Source of the DNA: Fusarium oxysporum f. sp. lycopersici 4287
Lineage: Eukaryota > Ascomycota > Sordariomycetes > Hypocreales > Nectriaceae
DNA: 64,000 nucleotides
Assembly (NCBI RefSeq): GCF_000149955.1
Contig: NC_030988.1
Span: 3,853,351 to 3,917,350 of the forward strand
Reading direction: 5' to 3'
In this document: one piece after another, positions 43,817-54,764 of the stretch
How the letters are laid out: the number at the start of each line of letters is the position of its first letter
How positions within the stretch are numbered: the first letter of the stretch is position 1
Notes under the pieces: model-generated
Database searches by the model: none
Told to the model about the DNA's origin: nothing
The model's input: the letters and a program-made list of their open reading frames with translations, nothing else
Position numbers and translations under genes: made by a program

Positions 43817-44685
43817 GATGGTGGTGATTGAAGTGTGATCAAAGGTGTTTAGCAAGCTATCAAGGAGGGTCAGTGGTCCAAGTTGTTCAGAGGGTGACGA
43901 TGGGCTGTTTTAGCGATGGACTTTGCTCGAGGAATGGTTGTAGATTGCAAAGAGGCATCATGAAATTTGTTGCTCCAGCTTGGATTTTAAACAGCTGGCC
44001 TTATACCAATTCCCTCGAGAGTCGAGCAACGATTCTCGGAGTCGGGAACATCATAAAGTTTCAGTACTCTAGAAATCCGCCGCATTCGAGCGGAGTTTGG
44101 TAATCATCCCGGGCTTTACAAATCTGTAGCCAGTCCTTTTGGCTGAGACACGCCGGATACAGTGGAACAAAGCCGGGCCAACTCCATCATGCGGCTGTCG
44201 TCTGCATGGCACATGGGAGTCCAGGAAATCCAAGCTTACCTAAGCGGATGTTGGATGGCTGAGCCGTGTCCGACGCCAAGGGGCCTACAGTGGGGGGGGC
44301 AATAATTTTGAATCCAACATCACGTACCGCGCCTAGCCGGCCTAGGCCTAATTGAGCATTTTTCTGTGATGCTGCTGCAAGCAACCCAGATCAATTTCGT
44401 TAGTATTTAGTATCTCTGAGTTTGCGTACCGGACAGGGGGGTCTAGCCAACCAGAGGACATCAAATGAAAGGTACATTCAGCCCCACCTAATTTATGCGG
44501 TGATAGAAGTCCCAACAATTCCCGGATCTACATAGGGGTACTTTGCACTCCTGACAGCCATACCGTGACTGAACCCTTTTGCCCCTATTCCCATTGTTTG
44601 TATTAGCTTGTAAGGGCTGCGGTTGACCCTTTCCAACCCGTATTCCTTTACAAGCTTTACAAGGCGAGGCGTTTTTATTTCGGAC
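43817..44685. other. Promoter region of NmrA-like gene and flank of piggyBac element
   Basis: No further gene was seen. An inverted pair, AGCTTGTAAGGG and CCTTTACAAGCT, near 44607-44666 may be a subterminal repeat of the piggyBac-like element. No TTAA-flanked terminus could be assigned. Confidence 0.4.
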
Positions 44686-46396
44686 CTAATTATGCATTGT
44701 TACAGGCGTAAATTCGTCTCCAGTACGAAATCTCTGCCTTGACTGACTGTCAGGTTGATACTTAGCAATGAGGCTATCCACAATGTGTTGCCGCCAGTCA
44801 GCTTGTGACTTTATATGTTTCCACTGTGGCTGCCCTTTAAGCTGTAAAATGAAGCTATTGATCAGGGCTATTTCTAGCAGGAAGTCCCAAGCTAGGGTCT
44901 TCCAGCTGCCCCTACGGACACGGTGGTCGGGGCTCCAATAGGCTCGCCTTTGGTCACCTTGGTCCACAGCATCCATCTGTTCATTGTAGATAGCAGCAAT
45001 TGACGGGATAGAAATAACCTTCACAGGCTCGGCACCAAAAATACGCTTAATTGGCCGTGCTGGCGGTTGGTCTGTTGTCGGTCTCTTCCTCTTGCGGTCA
45101 ACACGTTCAACGCCTGTGAAAACCGTAGATAAAAATAACATAAGAGCGTTGTCTTTCCAAATGATCTGATTAACCTAACCAAAGACATATTAGTAAGGGA
45201 AATCATAGAGGTCCTATCTTTCTAACTGACCAGGTTATCCTTCGTAGGGACTGCCGTAAGGTAGTTAAACTCAAGGTCAGCGGCTGCTGTGTTATTAACC
45301 TTCTTCAGCTTGACTAGGGGTTTATAGAAGCCACATTTCTGACAGGCTATGCCTGTGGCTCCGTGCCCTAGTTAATAAAGCCGGCGGAAGAGGTTAGGGT
45401 AGGAGAATAGGTTATCTAGGAATACGTGATACCTGGCTTTTGGCAGCAATTTACTAGGGCAACAACCACAGCTTGGGTAGGATTTAGATGCTCTGCTCTC
45501 TCTGACTTCCTAACTGGCCGTCTTTGCCGCTGTTTCCGTACCTGTGGTGATTTTCGCCGGTAAGCAGGCCTGACCCCTACGGGCGCGTATTTTCGATGTG
45601 GCCGGTGCCAAAGCCACCGGAGGAAATAGCCTTCTTGGGCCACAACCCAAGCTTTGAAGCCTCGAGGGATAGGCTTGTTAGGTACGACTGTTGTCTCTAA
45701 GTCTCTCCCTAGGAAGCGGACCATACACTCATCTATAGCAATAGATGTGCCTGGTGAGTAGAAGTCTAAAAACGCCTGCTGTATATGGTCAGACCAGGAC
45801 CTAACCCGGATGAAGGTTCGGCTATAATCCTCAATAGAAGCTTCCTTATCGATAGTTGTGTGGTCAAAAAGGCGAAGGTTCCGTGACAATAGCTGGAATC
45901 GTGTGTAAGTCATCCATTTTGTAATTGGATGAAGAGGGCGTTGCTTCCCTAGGGACGAAGCCTTCCAATAGTCCTTGATCTGCTTATCTGTGTGTAGTCT
46001 CATATAAATGAAGATTGCAATCCATATATAGATTTCTGCAGCAGAGGTTGATTTCCATTGGAATAGCCGTGACTGTGGCTTCAATGTACGACGGCCACAG
46101 CGAGCCTCTTCAAGCACGTGGCTAGCCCAACTATTCGTGTAACAGGCCCAGCTTTCTATTAGCGAAATAGGTACAAATTGCTGGAATAGCAACAGCGGCT
46201 CTTGGGGCAAGGCTGTGATCTTAGGGGCCCGAATTGGAAGCTTCAATGGCCGAAAACGGTAGCCGCGGGAGGGATCCGGAGCTTTGATTGGTCGGCAGGT
46301 ATTATCAGCCTGCTGCTCGCGGCGGCTGTTAGCAACAACAATACAGCTATCGTCATACGCGTTGACCGCTAGGCCGGAGTCTTGTTGAGAAGCCAT
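44686..46396 (-). pseudogene. piggyBac-like transposase, one frameshift and one stop
   Basis: The N-terminal ATG is probably at 46396 (MASQQDSGL). The DDE_Tnp_1_7 region reads FQQFVPISLIESWACYTNSW, KSTSAAEIYIWIAIFIYMRL, then SIAIDECMVRFLGR with the first catalytic Asp. Near 45440 a one-base loss shifts the frame to YHVFLDNLFSYPNLFRRLY, with the second Asp. A TAA follows where Gln is expected. A 56-bp intron (45230-45175, GTCAGT to GTTAG) leads to the last exon, VNQIIWKDNALM onwards, with AVDQGDQRRAYW carrying the third Asp. The end is at 44686. All three catalytic residues persist. piggyBac elements are less common in fungi than pogo. The N-terminal region overlaps a scrap of pogo D sequence on the other strand, suggesting insertion into it. 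Confidence 0.82.
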
Positions 46397-46529
46397 GAGG
46401 TCGTAAGGAATGAATAAGAAATGTATGATGAAATGGGCGGGGTTGATTCCTCTGGCCCTCCAGGTCACTCCATGTACATCAGCCAAAGTGGGGGTCATGC
46501 GGGGCTCGGTACGGAAGTGTAGGCTTATG

Positions 46530-46640
46530 ACACTCATAGAGATATGCGGCAAGATGGGACATAATGCAAGGACATGTCAGGAGGATATTGAGGTATCCGG
46601 AGAAGAGGATAGTAGGTAATTTTAATTGATTGGCTAGTTT
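46530..46640 (+). pseudogene. Pogo D transposase C-terminal zinc-knuckle fragment (D3)
   Basis: The frame ICGKMGHNARTCQEDIEVSG and the following TTTTAATTGATTGGCTAGTT match the C-terminus and 3' flank of D1 (CGKAGHNARTC). The rest of the transposase is gone; the piggyBac-like element lies directly to the left. Confidence 0.7.
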
Positions 46641-46889
46641 GTGGTGTTTTTGTTGTAACATTTAGTTTGAAGGCTAAGAAAAGTGGCTCACATACTAGTG
46701 ATTCACGTTATACTTACGGAGGCAATTGTAATAGTGACGCAGTCTAGTAATATTAAGTTAAAGCGTGGCGTGAAACGTAAGATTTGCAAGATAGCCCCGC
46801 TGAAGTAGCTCTAGCCCCAAGTCGGCGCTAGCTAACCCTAAATGTGGGGTTGGGGCTATTTTAAGCCAATCAGCTACTCGGCTTCGCTC

Positions 46890-46958
46890 CAAGCGATTTG
46901 GCTCCAAAACGCAAGCGAGATAACCGAATTTGTTAGACGATTTGAGTCAAATCGCTTG
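46890..46958. repeat. 15-bp inverted repeat (CAAGCGATTTGxCTC)
   Basis: CAAGCGATTTGGCTC at 46890-46904 is matched in inverse by GAGTCAAATCGCTTG at 46944-46958 with one mismatch. It may be a small MITE or a stem-loop. No target duplication was identified. Confidence 0.45.
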
Positions 46959-47416
46959 CGAATGATACCTAGCCCAGCACGTCCTGTGCCCCAATAGGGG
47001 ACTTTCACAAGCCTCATGGCCCCTCGGACGAAAAGTATACATGCATACATACATAGCTCGTATTTGATCTCAACGATTTGTACTTTTCCCAATCCTCCCA
47101 GCACGTGTCAGCGCTTACTGTGTGGTGCGGGGCAAAGTACGGCAACTTCCGATAAGTTGTGGCATCGCAATTGGCCAACACCTCGTAAGTTAGGAGGAGT
47201 ATTACAGCTGTGACATGTGTGGTTGACATTGGTGAGGCGATGGTATAAAAGTTCCAAATCTGGTTGGACGGAGCGTATTCAGCCTGACAAGTTCTGTAAG
47301 GCCAAAATTTTAACTTTCCAGCTTTCAGCGGAGGGTTATGGTACAATATAAACTCCTGAACTCGCACAATACTACCTGCCCGTTCTATTCAGCCTTTTCT
47401 TGAACAATCTGACACC

Positions 47417-49121
47417 ATGACCATTAGGCTGTTTTCGTTGATAGCGATATTGGCATCGCTGTCCAATGCAGCGGCTACTTCAAAGCCTCAACCCCCGATT
47501 TGTATTGTCGGCGCCGGCGTATCCGGCCTTACGGCGGCAAAGGCGCTCGAGGATAAGGGTTACAAGACGGTCATGTTTGAGAAGCGCGATACTGTTGGTG
47601 GCATGTGCCAGTCACATTATGAAGAGTAAGTCCACCCTTCTCGCACCCTGCGGGCTTGTGCCAGTAGGTGGTCGTCGTCTTGGAATTTGTCAACTGATGG
47701 ACTGGTTTCTAAAGCGGTCAATACTTCCCCCTCGGCGCTGTGCTCTTCACGGAAAGCCCGAGCTTTGCAGAGACTTTCAGAGTCGTTAATTCCTCGGGAG
47801 TCGGCTTCGACACGTTTGACCCTGCATACACCTATGATTACGACCCAAAGACTGGATCTGCGGCTTTGACGCAGGCGTCAACTCCTGCTGCTATCCAGGC
47901 CTTACAGGAGGAGCTGACGCGATATGCTGGTCTTTGGCAGAACGACTTTGCTCCTATTGGAGTTCCCGGCTACAAGGCGAGTTCGTTGGTGTTGTTGCCC
48001 GCAGATTACAGCACGGTATTAACCTGAGCTTGCAGAATGGGGTCCCTAAAGAGTTTACTGTTCCTGCTAAAGAATGGCTTCTCTCGAACAATTTTCCCAT
48101 CATAGCTTCTGTTATCAACCGCGGTGCTGGGAACTACGGATACGGCGACTATACTCAGATCCCAATAGTGAGCTACATATCCTGTCCACCTACTGCTTTG
48201 ACTGCATAATTTACCAAAATCACAGCTCTACTTCCTGCAGTTCTTTGCGTCAGATATTATTGCGAGTTTTATTGGAACGATGCAGCCTTTCAAAACCGGT
48301 AACCTCCCACCTAGCAAGTGACATGCCGCATGCAATGGCTAACTCTACGCAGACTTTTTTGAGGTCTTCAAACATGTATCCAAGACCATCAAGGGATCAA
48401 TTCTTCTTGGTGTCAAGATTCAGCGCATCAGTATGTGTTCCATTACCTAGTACTACAATAAAAGCTGATTCATATAGATCGAAGTCCCCAGCCAAGCATT
48501 CGATACCGCAGTACTAAAGGGCGGCATACAAAGACACAGCTCTGCTCGGACGTCATCATCGCGTTCCCTCCCACATCTCGAGCTCTAAAGAAATCAGAAC
48601 TGGTGCTTTCGGCTGCTGAACGAACTCTTTTTGCACAAGTTGGCGTCAACAGCTATTTCGCATCAGTCGTCCGCATGAGCAACCTTGGCGACAACCTGAC
48701 CGTCTCCCAAGAGCTTCCAGACCCTCTCGATCCTTTCAAAGCAGAAGGTCAACCTGTATACCTGACCCGGTTGCATCCAGAGTCCAGCATCGTCAACGTT
48801 TACTCGGCAGATGACCCTGCGCACCCCAGCGTCACCCGAGTCAAGAGGCATCTTATTCGTGATTTGAGCAAGATTAACAAAGACTTGGAAAACGTTTATG
48901 CTGATAGCACAAAGCTGGTTGCTGCAGACATACGCGCATTCAGTGGACAGATCGACTATTTCCCTCATCTGGGTCCCGAGGCGTTGGCGGATGGTTGGTA
49001 TGAGAGGTTTAATGATCTCCAAGGAAAAGATCACACGTACTTCACTTCTGGACTAAACAGCTTTGAGACTGTTGAATATACGATTCGGGCTGCTAGGGAT
49101 TTAGTGGCAACGCACTTCTGA
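47417..49121 (+). CDS. Secreted FAD-dependent amine oxidase-like oxidoreductase, six exons
   Basis: The model has exons at 47417-47625, 47715-47976, 48036-48167, 48226-48298, 48353-48430 and 48478-49121. All phases match, giving 465 residues and no stop. A signal peptide (MTIRLFSLIAILASLSNAAA) precedes the FAD-binding Rossmann motif ICIVGAGVSGLTAAKALEDK. The rest follows the flavin amine-oxidase pattern, with DGQYFPLGAVLF across the first junction and DVIIAFPPTSRALKKSE later. The C-terminal part contains DYFPHLGP-like IDYFPHLGPEALADGWYERF. I recall relatives labelled beta-cyclopiazonate dehydrogenase. That label reflects similarity only, and no other biosynthetic gene of such a pathway is nearby. 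Intron 2 starts with GCGAGT, so it is a GC-AG intron. The gene appears intact and functional. Confidence 0.85.
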
Positions 49122-49478
49122 TAGGAAGTGATTACGGTGATCTAGTGCAGCGCCTTTTCGGGACTTCAGCGCCTTATTCTCTGAAGTGTCTAGTAGAGCG
49201 AGCCTTTAATCAGCAAGGCCGCATTCTTTGTCAATAGCTTCGAAGATGGTGCGCCTAAGGCTCAATACATGACGTTTCTACGCCTTCTGATCAAGAAGAC
49301 AAATGGTCACGGTTGGCCAAGCTCTTCAGCACATGTATCCATTGCTGGTCCTGTCGATTTAGACACCTTCCATATCAAGGAGGATGTCTGGCCAGAGCGG
49401 CTGAGCAAGGCTTCGGTGTTCATAAAGCTGGGTTCTTACTTGGTGCCAGAAAACGACCGCCCTCCTCACAAAGGCGTA
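49122..49478. other. 3' flank of the amine oxidase gene, left flank of element A2
   Basis: An open plus-strand stretch (DTFHIKEDVWPERLSKASVF) runs into the TA target of A2. No family is recognised, and it does not resemble the lactate dehydrogenase on the other side of A2. Confidence 0.35.
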
Positions 49479-51680
49479 CAATGCAGTACCCACCCACCAG
49501 TAACACCCACCTACCGGTAAGCAAAAAAAAGTCAACCCATACAAACTGCTACTTTTCAACCCCCTTACCAAGAGTCACCAAATTACGAAAAACAAATTGA
49601 TTCCTTTCATTCAATTGGAATGCGAATGAATTTCAATATTCTTTTGGTTTTTTAACTGTGCGGCCTGCGCGGGTGCGTGCGACAGGTAACTCTTCCGCCT
49701 CCGAATTTGAGCCCTCATCCTCTTCCGCTCCTCCCACCTCGATCAGTTCCTCAACAGCCTCTGTCTCCTTAGTTGCCTGGGTTGGGCTAGAAATAGCTTC
49801 ATCTGCCACTAGTGTCTCGGCTAATTTCATGAACTTCTTGTTGGGATTCGGTATCGCCTTTCTCTTCTTGCCTCTACTCAACCGCTCGACTTCCTCCTCT
49901 AGACTAGCTACTCTAGAGCTTAGCGAAGCGATCTTTGACTCTTGCGCTTCAAAACATTTCGATATTATAGAATACCGCCTTCTTGTTGTAGGGCTTTTGT
50001 TATTTCCTAGATCCCTAATATGACGGCTGGTCTTCGGCGTATTATCAGAGTCGACTTGCCCGTCTCTATGGCTGTCTGCTGCGGGCGTCATTTCCTTCTT
50101 GTCTGGCTGGATCTCAGGATGTATGAGGGCTTTCCGGCGTGAAATTGGCCAGTTTCCAGTCACTCTGCAGCCCGAAAAGATGTTTTTCTTCGTCATACCC
50201 ACCTCCCTGGCTTTGGCATAAGCCTTGATGAAGTTGACCTTATCTACTGGGGCAGAATCAGCCAGGCTTGTCAACTTTCGGAGTTCTTTGTGATAGGCAG
50301 CCTTGGAGGCATTGAATACGCCATTGTCCAGCGGCTGTAGGCCGTGGGAGCAATGGTCTGGCAAGTAACAACAATATACGTTGCTCAAGAAACACATAGC
50401 CATCCACTCATCCTGGATTTAGGGTCAGCGGCACTTTTGGTTCAGGAGGTTCAGGACAGGCAGATACTCACAGACACATGGCTTCGATGACCATCTAATA
50501 TAATGAGCCTCGCATCGGACTCATCTTCCGGTTGTGTTTGGGGAAGATACACCTCTCTGAGCCACTCAATTGCGATATGGTTGTCTGTCCAGCCGTTGTC
50601 GGACGTGATATAATACCAGTCGGCCACCTCCTTGAGCTCATCGATAAACCACTGTTGCTGAAATTCTTTACCTTTGAAGATAATCCCCGGTTTCAGAAGA
50701 CGGCCAGTTGCCGTGACGGCCTCGATAAAGCTAGTCCAAGTGCGGGACTGGGAGCCTTTGAGGAAGACCTTCTTCCTGGGATCACTACTGCCGACAACCA
50801 AAGAATCCAAGCCTAGATTCGCAATAGATTAGCTGAACTCTTGGTCAAAACGATAGATACTCGCCAAATCCGGCCATTATACCGCCTTCATCAACGTTAA
50901 CTGTGTTCTCGGGCTTGATCCAGCCATACTCTCTCTCCCGGATATCAAAGTACCAATTGACAGCGGTCGGGGTAAAGCAATTGAACCTCGACGCCTCCTG
51001 GCGTTTTCCTATCTTTGTCATTATGGATGGATGTCGTTTCATGAACCTGGCTAGCCAATGTATACCGACAGGCTTTACCCTTCCTTGTTGTCGTAGGAGG
51101 GCATTGACGGTGGCGCGAACTTGACTGTGAGAGGGAGCATAGCCCAAGGCCTCTTGCCGAAGTATCCATGCGACTAATCTAAACTCTTCAGTTTTGGATA
51201 ACAGCTGGGCAGGCTGTGTGACCTCTGACCTTGACGGTAGGCCTCTTAATCGGTCCCCGAGAGTCGACCGAGGGATCTCACGTTTCTGGGCGGATTTGTT
51301 AAGCGAGAGGCCGTTATCCGTGACATCTAACATTGCTTCAGCAACTTCATCCTCTGTATAAGACACGTGTGGCATTTTTAAGGCGATTATTAGGGGCTGG
51401 CATCGGGAACATTGGAAGGAGCGTCGGGGAGGCTGGGTGTCAAAGGAGATGTTTTGACAAATTTTACATTAGTCCCGTGCGACCATGCTGCATACGTAAT
51501 CAAAAAAGCAATGTGACGATATCAGACTGAATGAATTTTCTGATACAACAGAAATTATTCTATACTAATAGCTTCAATTCTGGTCAAATACTGTGTAAGT
51601 GAAATTGGGCATTTTGTATGGGGAAACTTTTTTTTTGCTTGCCAGTAGGTGGGTGCTGCCGGTAGGTGGGTAATGCATGG
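49479..51680 (-). mobile_element. Pogo/Fot1-like element A2, 2202 bp, apparently complete
   Basis: Both ends are TA-flanked (49477-49478 and 51681-51682). The imperfect TIRs are about 70 bp: CAATGCAGTACCCACCCACC on the left, CCATGCATTACCCACCTACC on the right read inward. Each contains two ACCCACCTACCGG-like units, an A-run after AAGC, and CCCATACAAA. The transposase inside has no lesion. This is the best candidate for an active or recently active element in the window. Confidence 0.9.
49633..51375 (-). CDS. Pogo transposase A2, three exons, intact
   Basis: Exons lie at 51375-50865, 50812-50472 and 50412-49633, giving 543 residues with no stop or frameshift. The ATG (MPHVSYTEDEVAEAML) opens a psq-type HTH (LSLNKSAQKREIPRSTLGDR). 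A CENP-B-like second domain follows (HSQVRATVNALLRQQG). The catalytic Asp residues are in VNVDEGGIMAGFG, LIILDGHRSHVS and HCSHGLQPLDNGVFN. The usual GHGSH motif reads GHRSH here. The C-terminus has a coiled coil (SKIASLSSRVASLEEEVERL) and RGKKRKAIPNPNKKFM. Intron 1 (52 bp) has a GC donor (GCGAGT). Intron 2 (59 bp) has GTGAGT, branch CTGAC and CCAG. Transposase should bind the TIRs, cut and paste at TA, and could mobilise A1-type ends. Confidence 0.9.
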
Positions 51681-51845
51681 TACTAATAGTCGCACGCGAG
51701 TACGGTCTGCCACGAACCGAGAGGCGTCTAAGAGTGACATCGTGGTCATCACAGCCTCATCCAAGCACTTATTAGGTACGAGGTGAAAATTTGTATACTC
51801 CTGATCTGTAGTTTTTGTGATGCATATCTCATTCTGTTTCTTATA

Positions 51846-54024
51846 CCATGCACCACCACCCTTTCGCCACGCAAAAAAATAATTTCACCACCAAAGCTCA
51901 CCACTTTCATTTATACACAATTTAGCCAAAACAATGGCTGTTTTACAAGAGATTGATCCAATCGGGTATAGAATTGATTGAAACTTTCGGCCTCAGTATT
52001 GTTTAGCTGACCAGGGCACTCGATGTATGCGCGGCAGGCTAAGGAAAATTCACCACTTAAATCTTTAATTTCCTCCCTCCCATCTCCGACACATCTGCTG
52101 CTAGCTTCTTGCAACTTGTTCAAAATATCTTTATCGCGGCCTCGTTGGGATTACACGGAAGATGACATGGCTAGGGCTATTTTGGATGTCACAGATAGTG
52201 GCTTTTCGCCCTGTCAAGCGGCTCAGCGACGGGGAGTGCCTCGAATGACCCTAATCGACAGACTCGACGGCCAGACGGCCGTAAGCGAGCAGGTTGAGCC
52301 TCACCAACGGCTTTCAAAGAATCAGGAGGACAAGCTGGCTTCCTGGATTCTTCGTCAAGAGTCTCTGGGATATGCTCCGTCCCACAGCTAGATTCGCGCT
52401 TGCGCCATGGGCTTGCTGAGACAGCAAGGCGACCAGCGCGAATTAGGACACAACTGGGTGGCCAGATTCATTCAGCAGCGCTCCTACCTTAAGCCCAAGA
52501 TGGGTAGACGTCAGGAAGCCAGTAGGTTCGACTCTTTCATACCCAAAGCCGTTCATTGGTACTTTGATATCAGGGAAGGCCAATACGGCTGGATCAAGCC
52601 TGAGAACACCGTTCACGTCGACGAAGGAGGTATTATGTCCGCCTTCGGTAAGTCTCCGTTTCTCCTATAACTATATTATTCAAATTTGGCTCACTAAACC
52701 TTCTTCGTTAGGGCTGGACAGCCTGGTGATTGGAAGCGCGGATCCGAAGCGGAAGGCTCTTCTCAAGGGACCACAGACTCGAAATTAGACCTCATTTATC
52801 GAAGCCATCACAGCTGAAGGCCGCGTCTTGACTCCTGGGATAATATTCAAGGGGAAAGAACTCCAGAAACAGTGATTCTTGAAGAATTCAGGAAGATAGC
52901 AGACTGGTACTACATAACTTCGCCCCACAGGTGGACGGACAACCACATCGGCGTTGAATGGCTTGACAGGGTGTATTTACTCCAGACAAAGCCTGCTGAC
53001 GAGTCTGATGCCAGATTAATCATCCTGGATGGCCACGGCAGCCATGCAACGGCATGTACTTTACTCGCTGCGGGAAAAAACTACTGCTAACCGAGAGAAG
53101 CATGAATGGATGGCCAAGTGCTTTTTGAACAGCGTTTACTGTTGCTATCTTCCAGCACACTGCTCCCACGGATTCCAACCATTAGACAATGGAGTATTTA
53201 ACGCATACAAAGCTGCATATCGTCGAGAGCTGGCAAAGTTCGCTTGCTTGACCGATTCTGCTCCGATAGACAAGGTGAATTTCATCCGAGCCTACGCCAA
53301 AGCTCGTGAAATGGGAATGACAAAGAATAACATACTCTCCGGCTGGAGGGACACTGGAAATTGGCCCATCTCGCGATCTAAAGCACTGCGGCACCCGGAG
53401 ATCCAAGAGGATAGACCAAAAAAAAGCCCGAGGAGGACGCCGGAGCGGGCCTCATATTTTGGGTCGGATGACACGCCAAAAACCAGCCGCCAGATTCGCG
53501 ATCTGGGGCTGAACAAGACACCAAAGACGCGGAGGCGGTATAACATGATAGCAAAGGGGTTCGAGACCCAGCAGCAGGCATTAATGGCACATAGCATGAA
53601 GATTGCTAGCTTGGAGGAGGAACTGGCCCGTCTAAAGATAGGTAGGAAAAGGAAGGCTGTCCCCAATCCTAGCAAATGGTTTATGGCTCTCAATGAAGCT
53701 CTATCATCTGAAGAAGTGATTACAGGGACGGGAAGCGGAAAAAAGGATTTTGTGGTGAGTTATATCTCGTCGGAGGAGTCAGGGTCGGATTCGGAGGCTG
53801 GGTCGGTGATTGAAGTGAGAGAAGAAATCATACAGCCGCAGCGCAAGACGCGGTCAGAAAGGCTAGTAAAAAAAACCACTGAGGTAAAGGGGCATCATTT
53901 TTGTATTATAATACACGGGTTTTTATAGATTACGGTTATTCTGGCCAAACGCCGTGTAAGTAAAATAGTTGAGTTTTGGTGGTGTTTTTTTTTCTTTGCG
54001 TGGCGAAAGGGTGGTGGTGCATGG
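51846..54024 (+). mobile_element. Pogo/Fot1-like element B1, 2179 bp
   Basis: The TIRs begin CCATGCACCACCACCCTTTC and continue GCCACGCAAA on both sides, with TA outside (51844-51845 and 54025-54026). The element sits in the last intron-boundary of the LDH pseudogene. Its right-hand TA plus the following G recreate a TAG splice acceptor. Transposase is on the plus strand. Confidence 0.92.
52131..53928 (+). pseudogene. Pogo transposase B1, three nonsense codons
   Basis: The reading follows the A2 layout. An N-terminal HTH lies around SGFSPCQAAQRRGVPRMTLI, and the expected start ATG appears lost. The first catalytic Asp is in VHVDEGGIMSAFG, before an intron at about 52649 (GTAAGT to GTTAG). The second is in LIILDGHGSHAT and the third in GFQPLDNGVFN. 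Stops are TAG after SHS (52389), TAG after TRN (near 52786) and TGA after LQKQ (near 52874). The last two stand where Trp is expected. The second intron starts GCATGT and has a perfect CTAAC branch. The C-terminal exon is open and ends near 53928. All stops fit C-to-T or G-to-A. Confidence 0.85.
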
Positions 54025-54764
54025 TAGGCCAAACCGCAGTCGAATACACTTCTCGGAGTACCTCGATGGTTCGAACAGTAATTGACGCAATGAAGCCTTT
54101 CCGAACTGATGCTATCTTGCTTCTAATCGCAAATCCCGTTGATCTACTGACATCTCTCGCTAAGGAGATCTCCGGGCTTCCAGCGTCACAAGTAATAGGT
54201 TCGGGAACTTCCTTAGATACTGCTCGACTCTGCGGAATGGTAGCGTCTTGAGGTTCGGTAAGTTCTTACGACAACAGCATTCACTCTTCACGCCCCGTTG
54301 TGTGCTAATCAATCCTCTTTAAGGTCGCCGCCTCGTCCATAGACGCTTTCATAGTTGGTGTTCATGGAGAAGACCAAGTCGTTGCATCGTCAGCAGCAAC
54401 GGTTGGTGCATTGCCAACTTCCGAAGTAAATATGTTGAACAATGTTGATCGTATCAAAGTCGAGGGTATCTGCAAGCACCGATCTCAAAATATAATCATA
54501 GGTAAAGGATCGGCTCAGTTCGGAATTGGCTCCACCACGGCAAACATATGTTGCTCCATCCCCTTGGACAAACGTGAAGTCAGTCCTGTCAGCCATTTTC
54601 AGGGCCAGTTCAAGTGTTGTTTGAGCATGCCCGCGGTCGTTGGAAGAAAAGTGATTCTGCATACGATTCAATTGTCTCTGGATGATCAGGAGCAGGCCGC
54701 TATAGAGGCGTCAGCGAAACGATTGAGGGAGAGAGTCGATTCGACTAAAAGAAATAGGTGGTAG

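Larger units (their letters stand above)
46397..47416. other. Pogo D fragment, inverted repeats, promoter of the amine oxidase gene
   Basis: The stretch holds the zinc-knuckle end of a pogo D copy and a 15-bp inverted repeat, both listed separately. It also has a GC-rich pair, TAGCCCCAA and TTGGGGCTA, at about 46812-46859. The last 300 bp should contain the promoter of the gene at 47417. Confidence 0.4.
51682..54764 (+). pseudogene. L-lactate dehydrogenase pseudogene, intron invaded by pogo B1
   Basis: The first visible exon (51682-51775) reads TNSRTRVRSATNREASKSDI then VVITASSKHLL. A donor GTACGAG follows at 51776. After B1 the acceptor TAG (54025-54027) leads to GQTAVEYTSRSTSMVRTVID and LLLIANPVDLLTSLAKEISG. 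Then come SGTSLDTARLCGM and an in-frame TGA at 54249-54251 where Arg is expected. A second intron (54258-54323) precedes the last exon, which contains SIDAFIVGVHGEDQVVASSA, then CKHRSQNIIIGKGSAQFGIG and FQGQFKCCLSMPAVVGRK. These are LDH/MDH family features, with GVHGE containing the proton-acceptor His. The N-terminal coenzyme-binding half is missing: A2 ends exactly where the first exon begins. The gene is dead by truncation and nonsense. Confidence 0.85.

Noticed and set aside
46890..46958. Terminal inverted repeats of a complete MITE
   Set aside because: The arms are only 15 bp, with no target duplication and no second copy in the window.
49269..49478. Missing N-terminal half of lactate dehydrogenase left of element A2
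   Set aside because: All three frames were read across the restored TA site; none resembles an LDH N-terminus.
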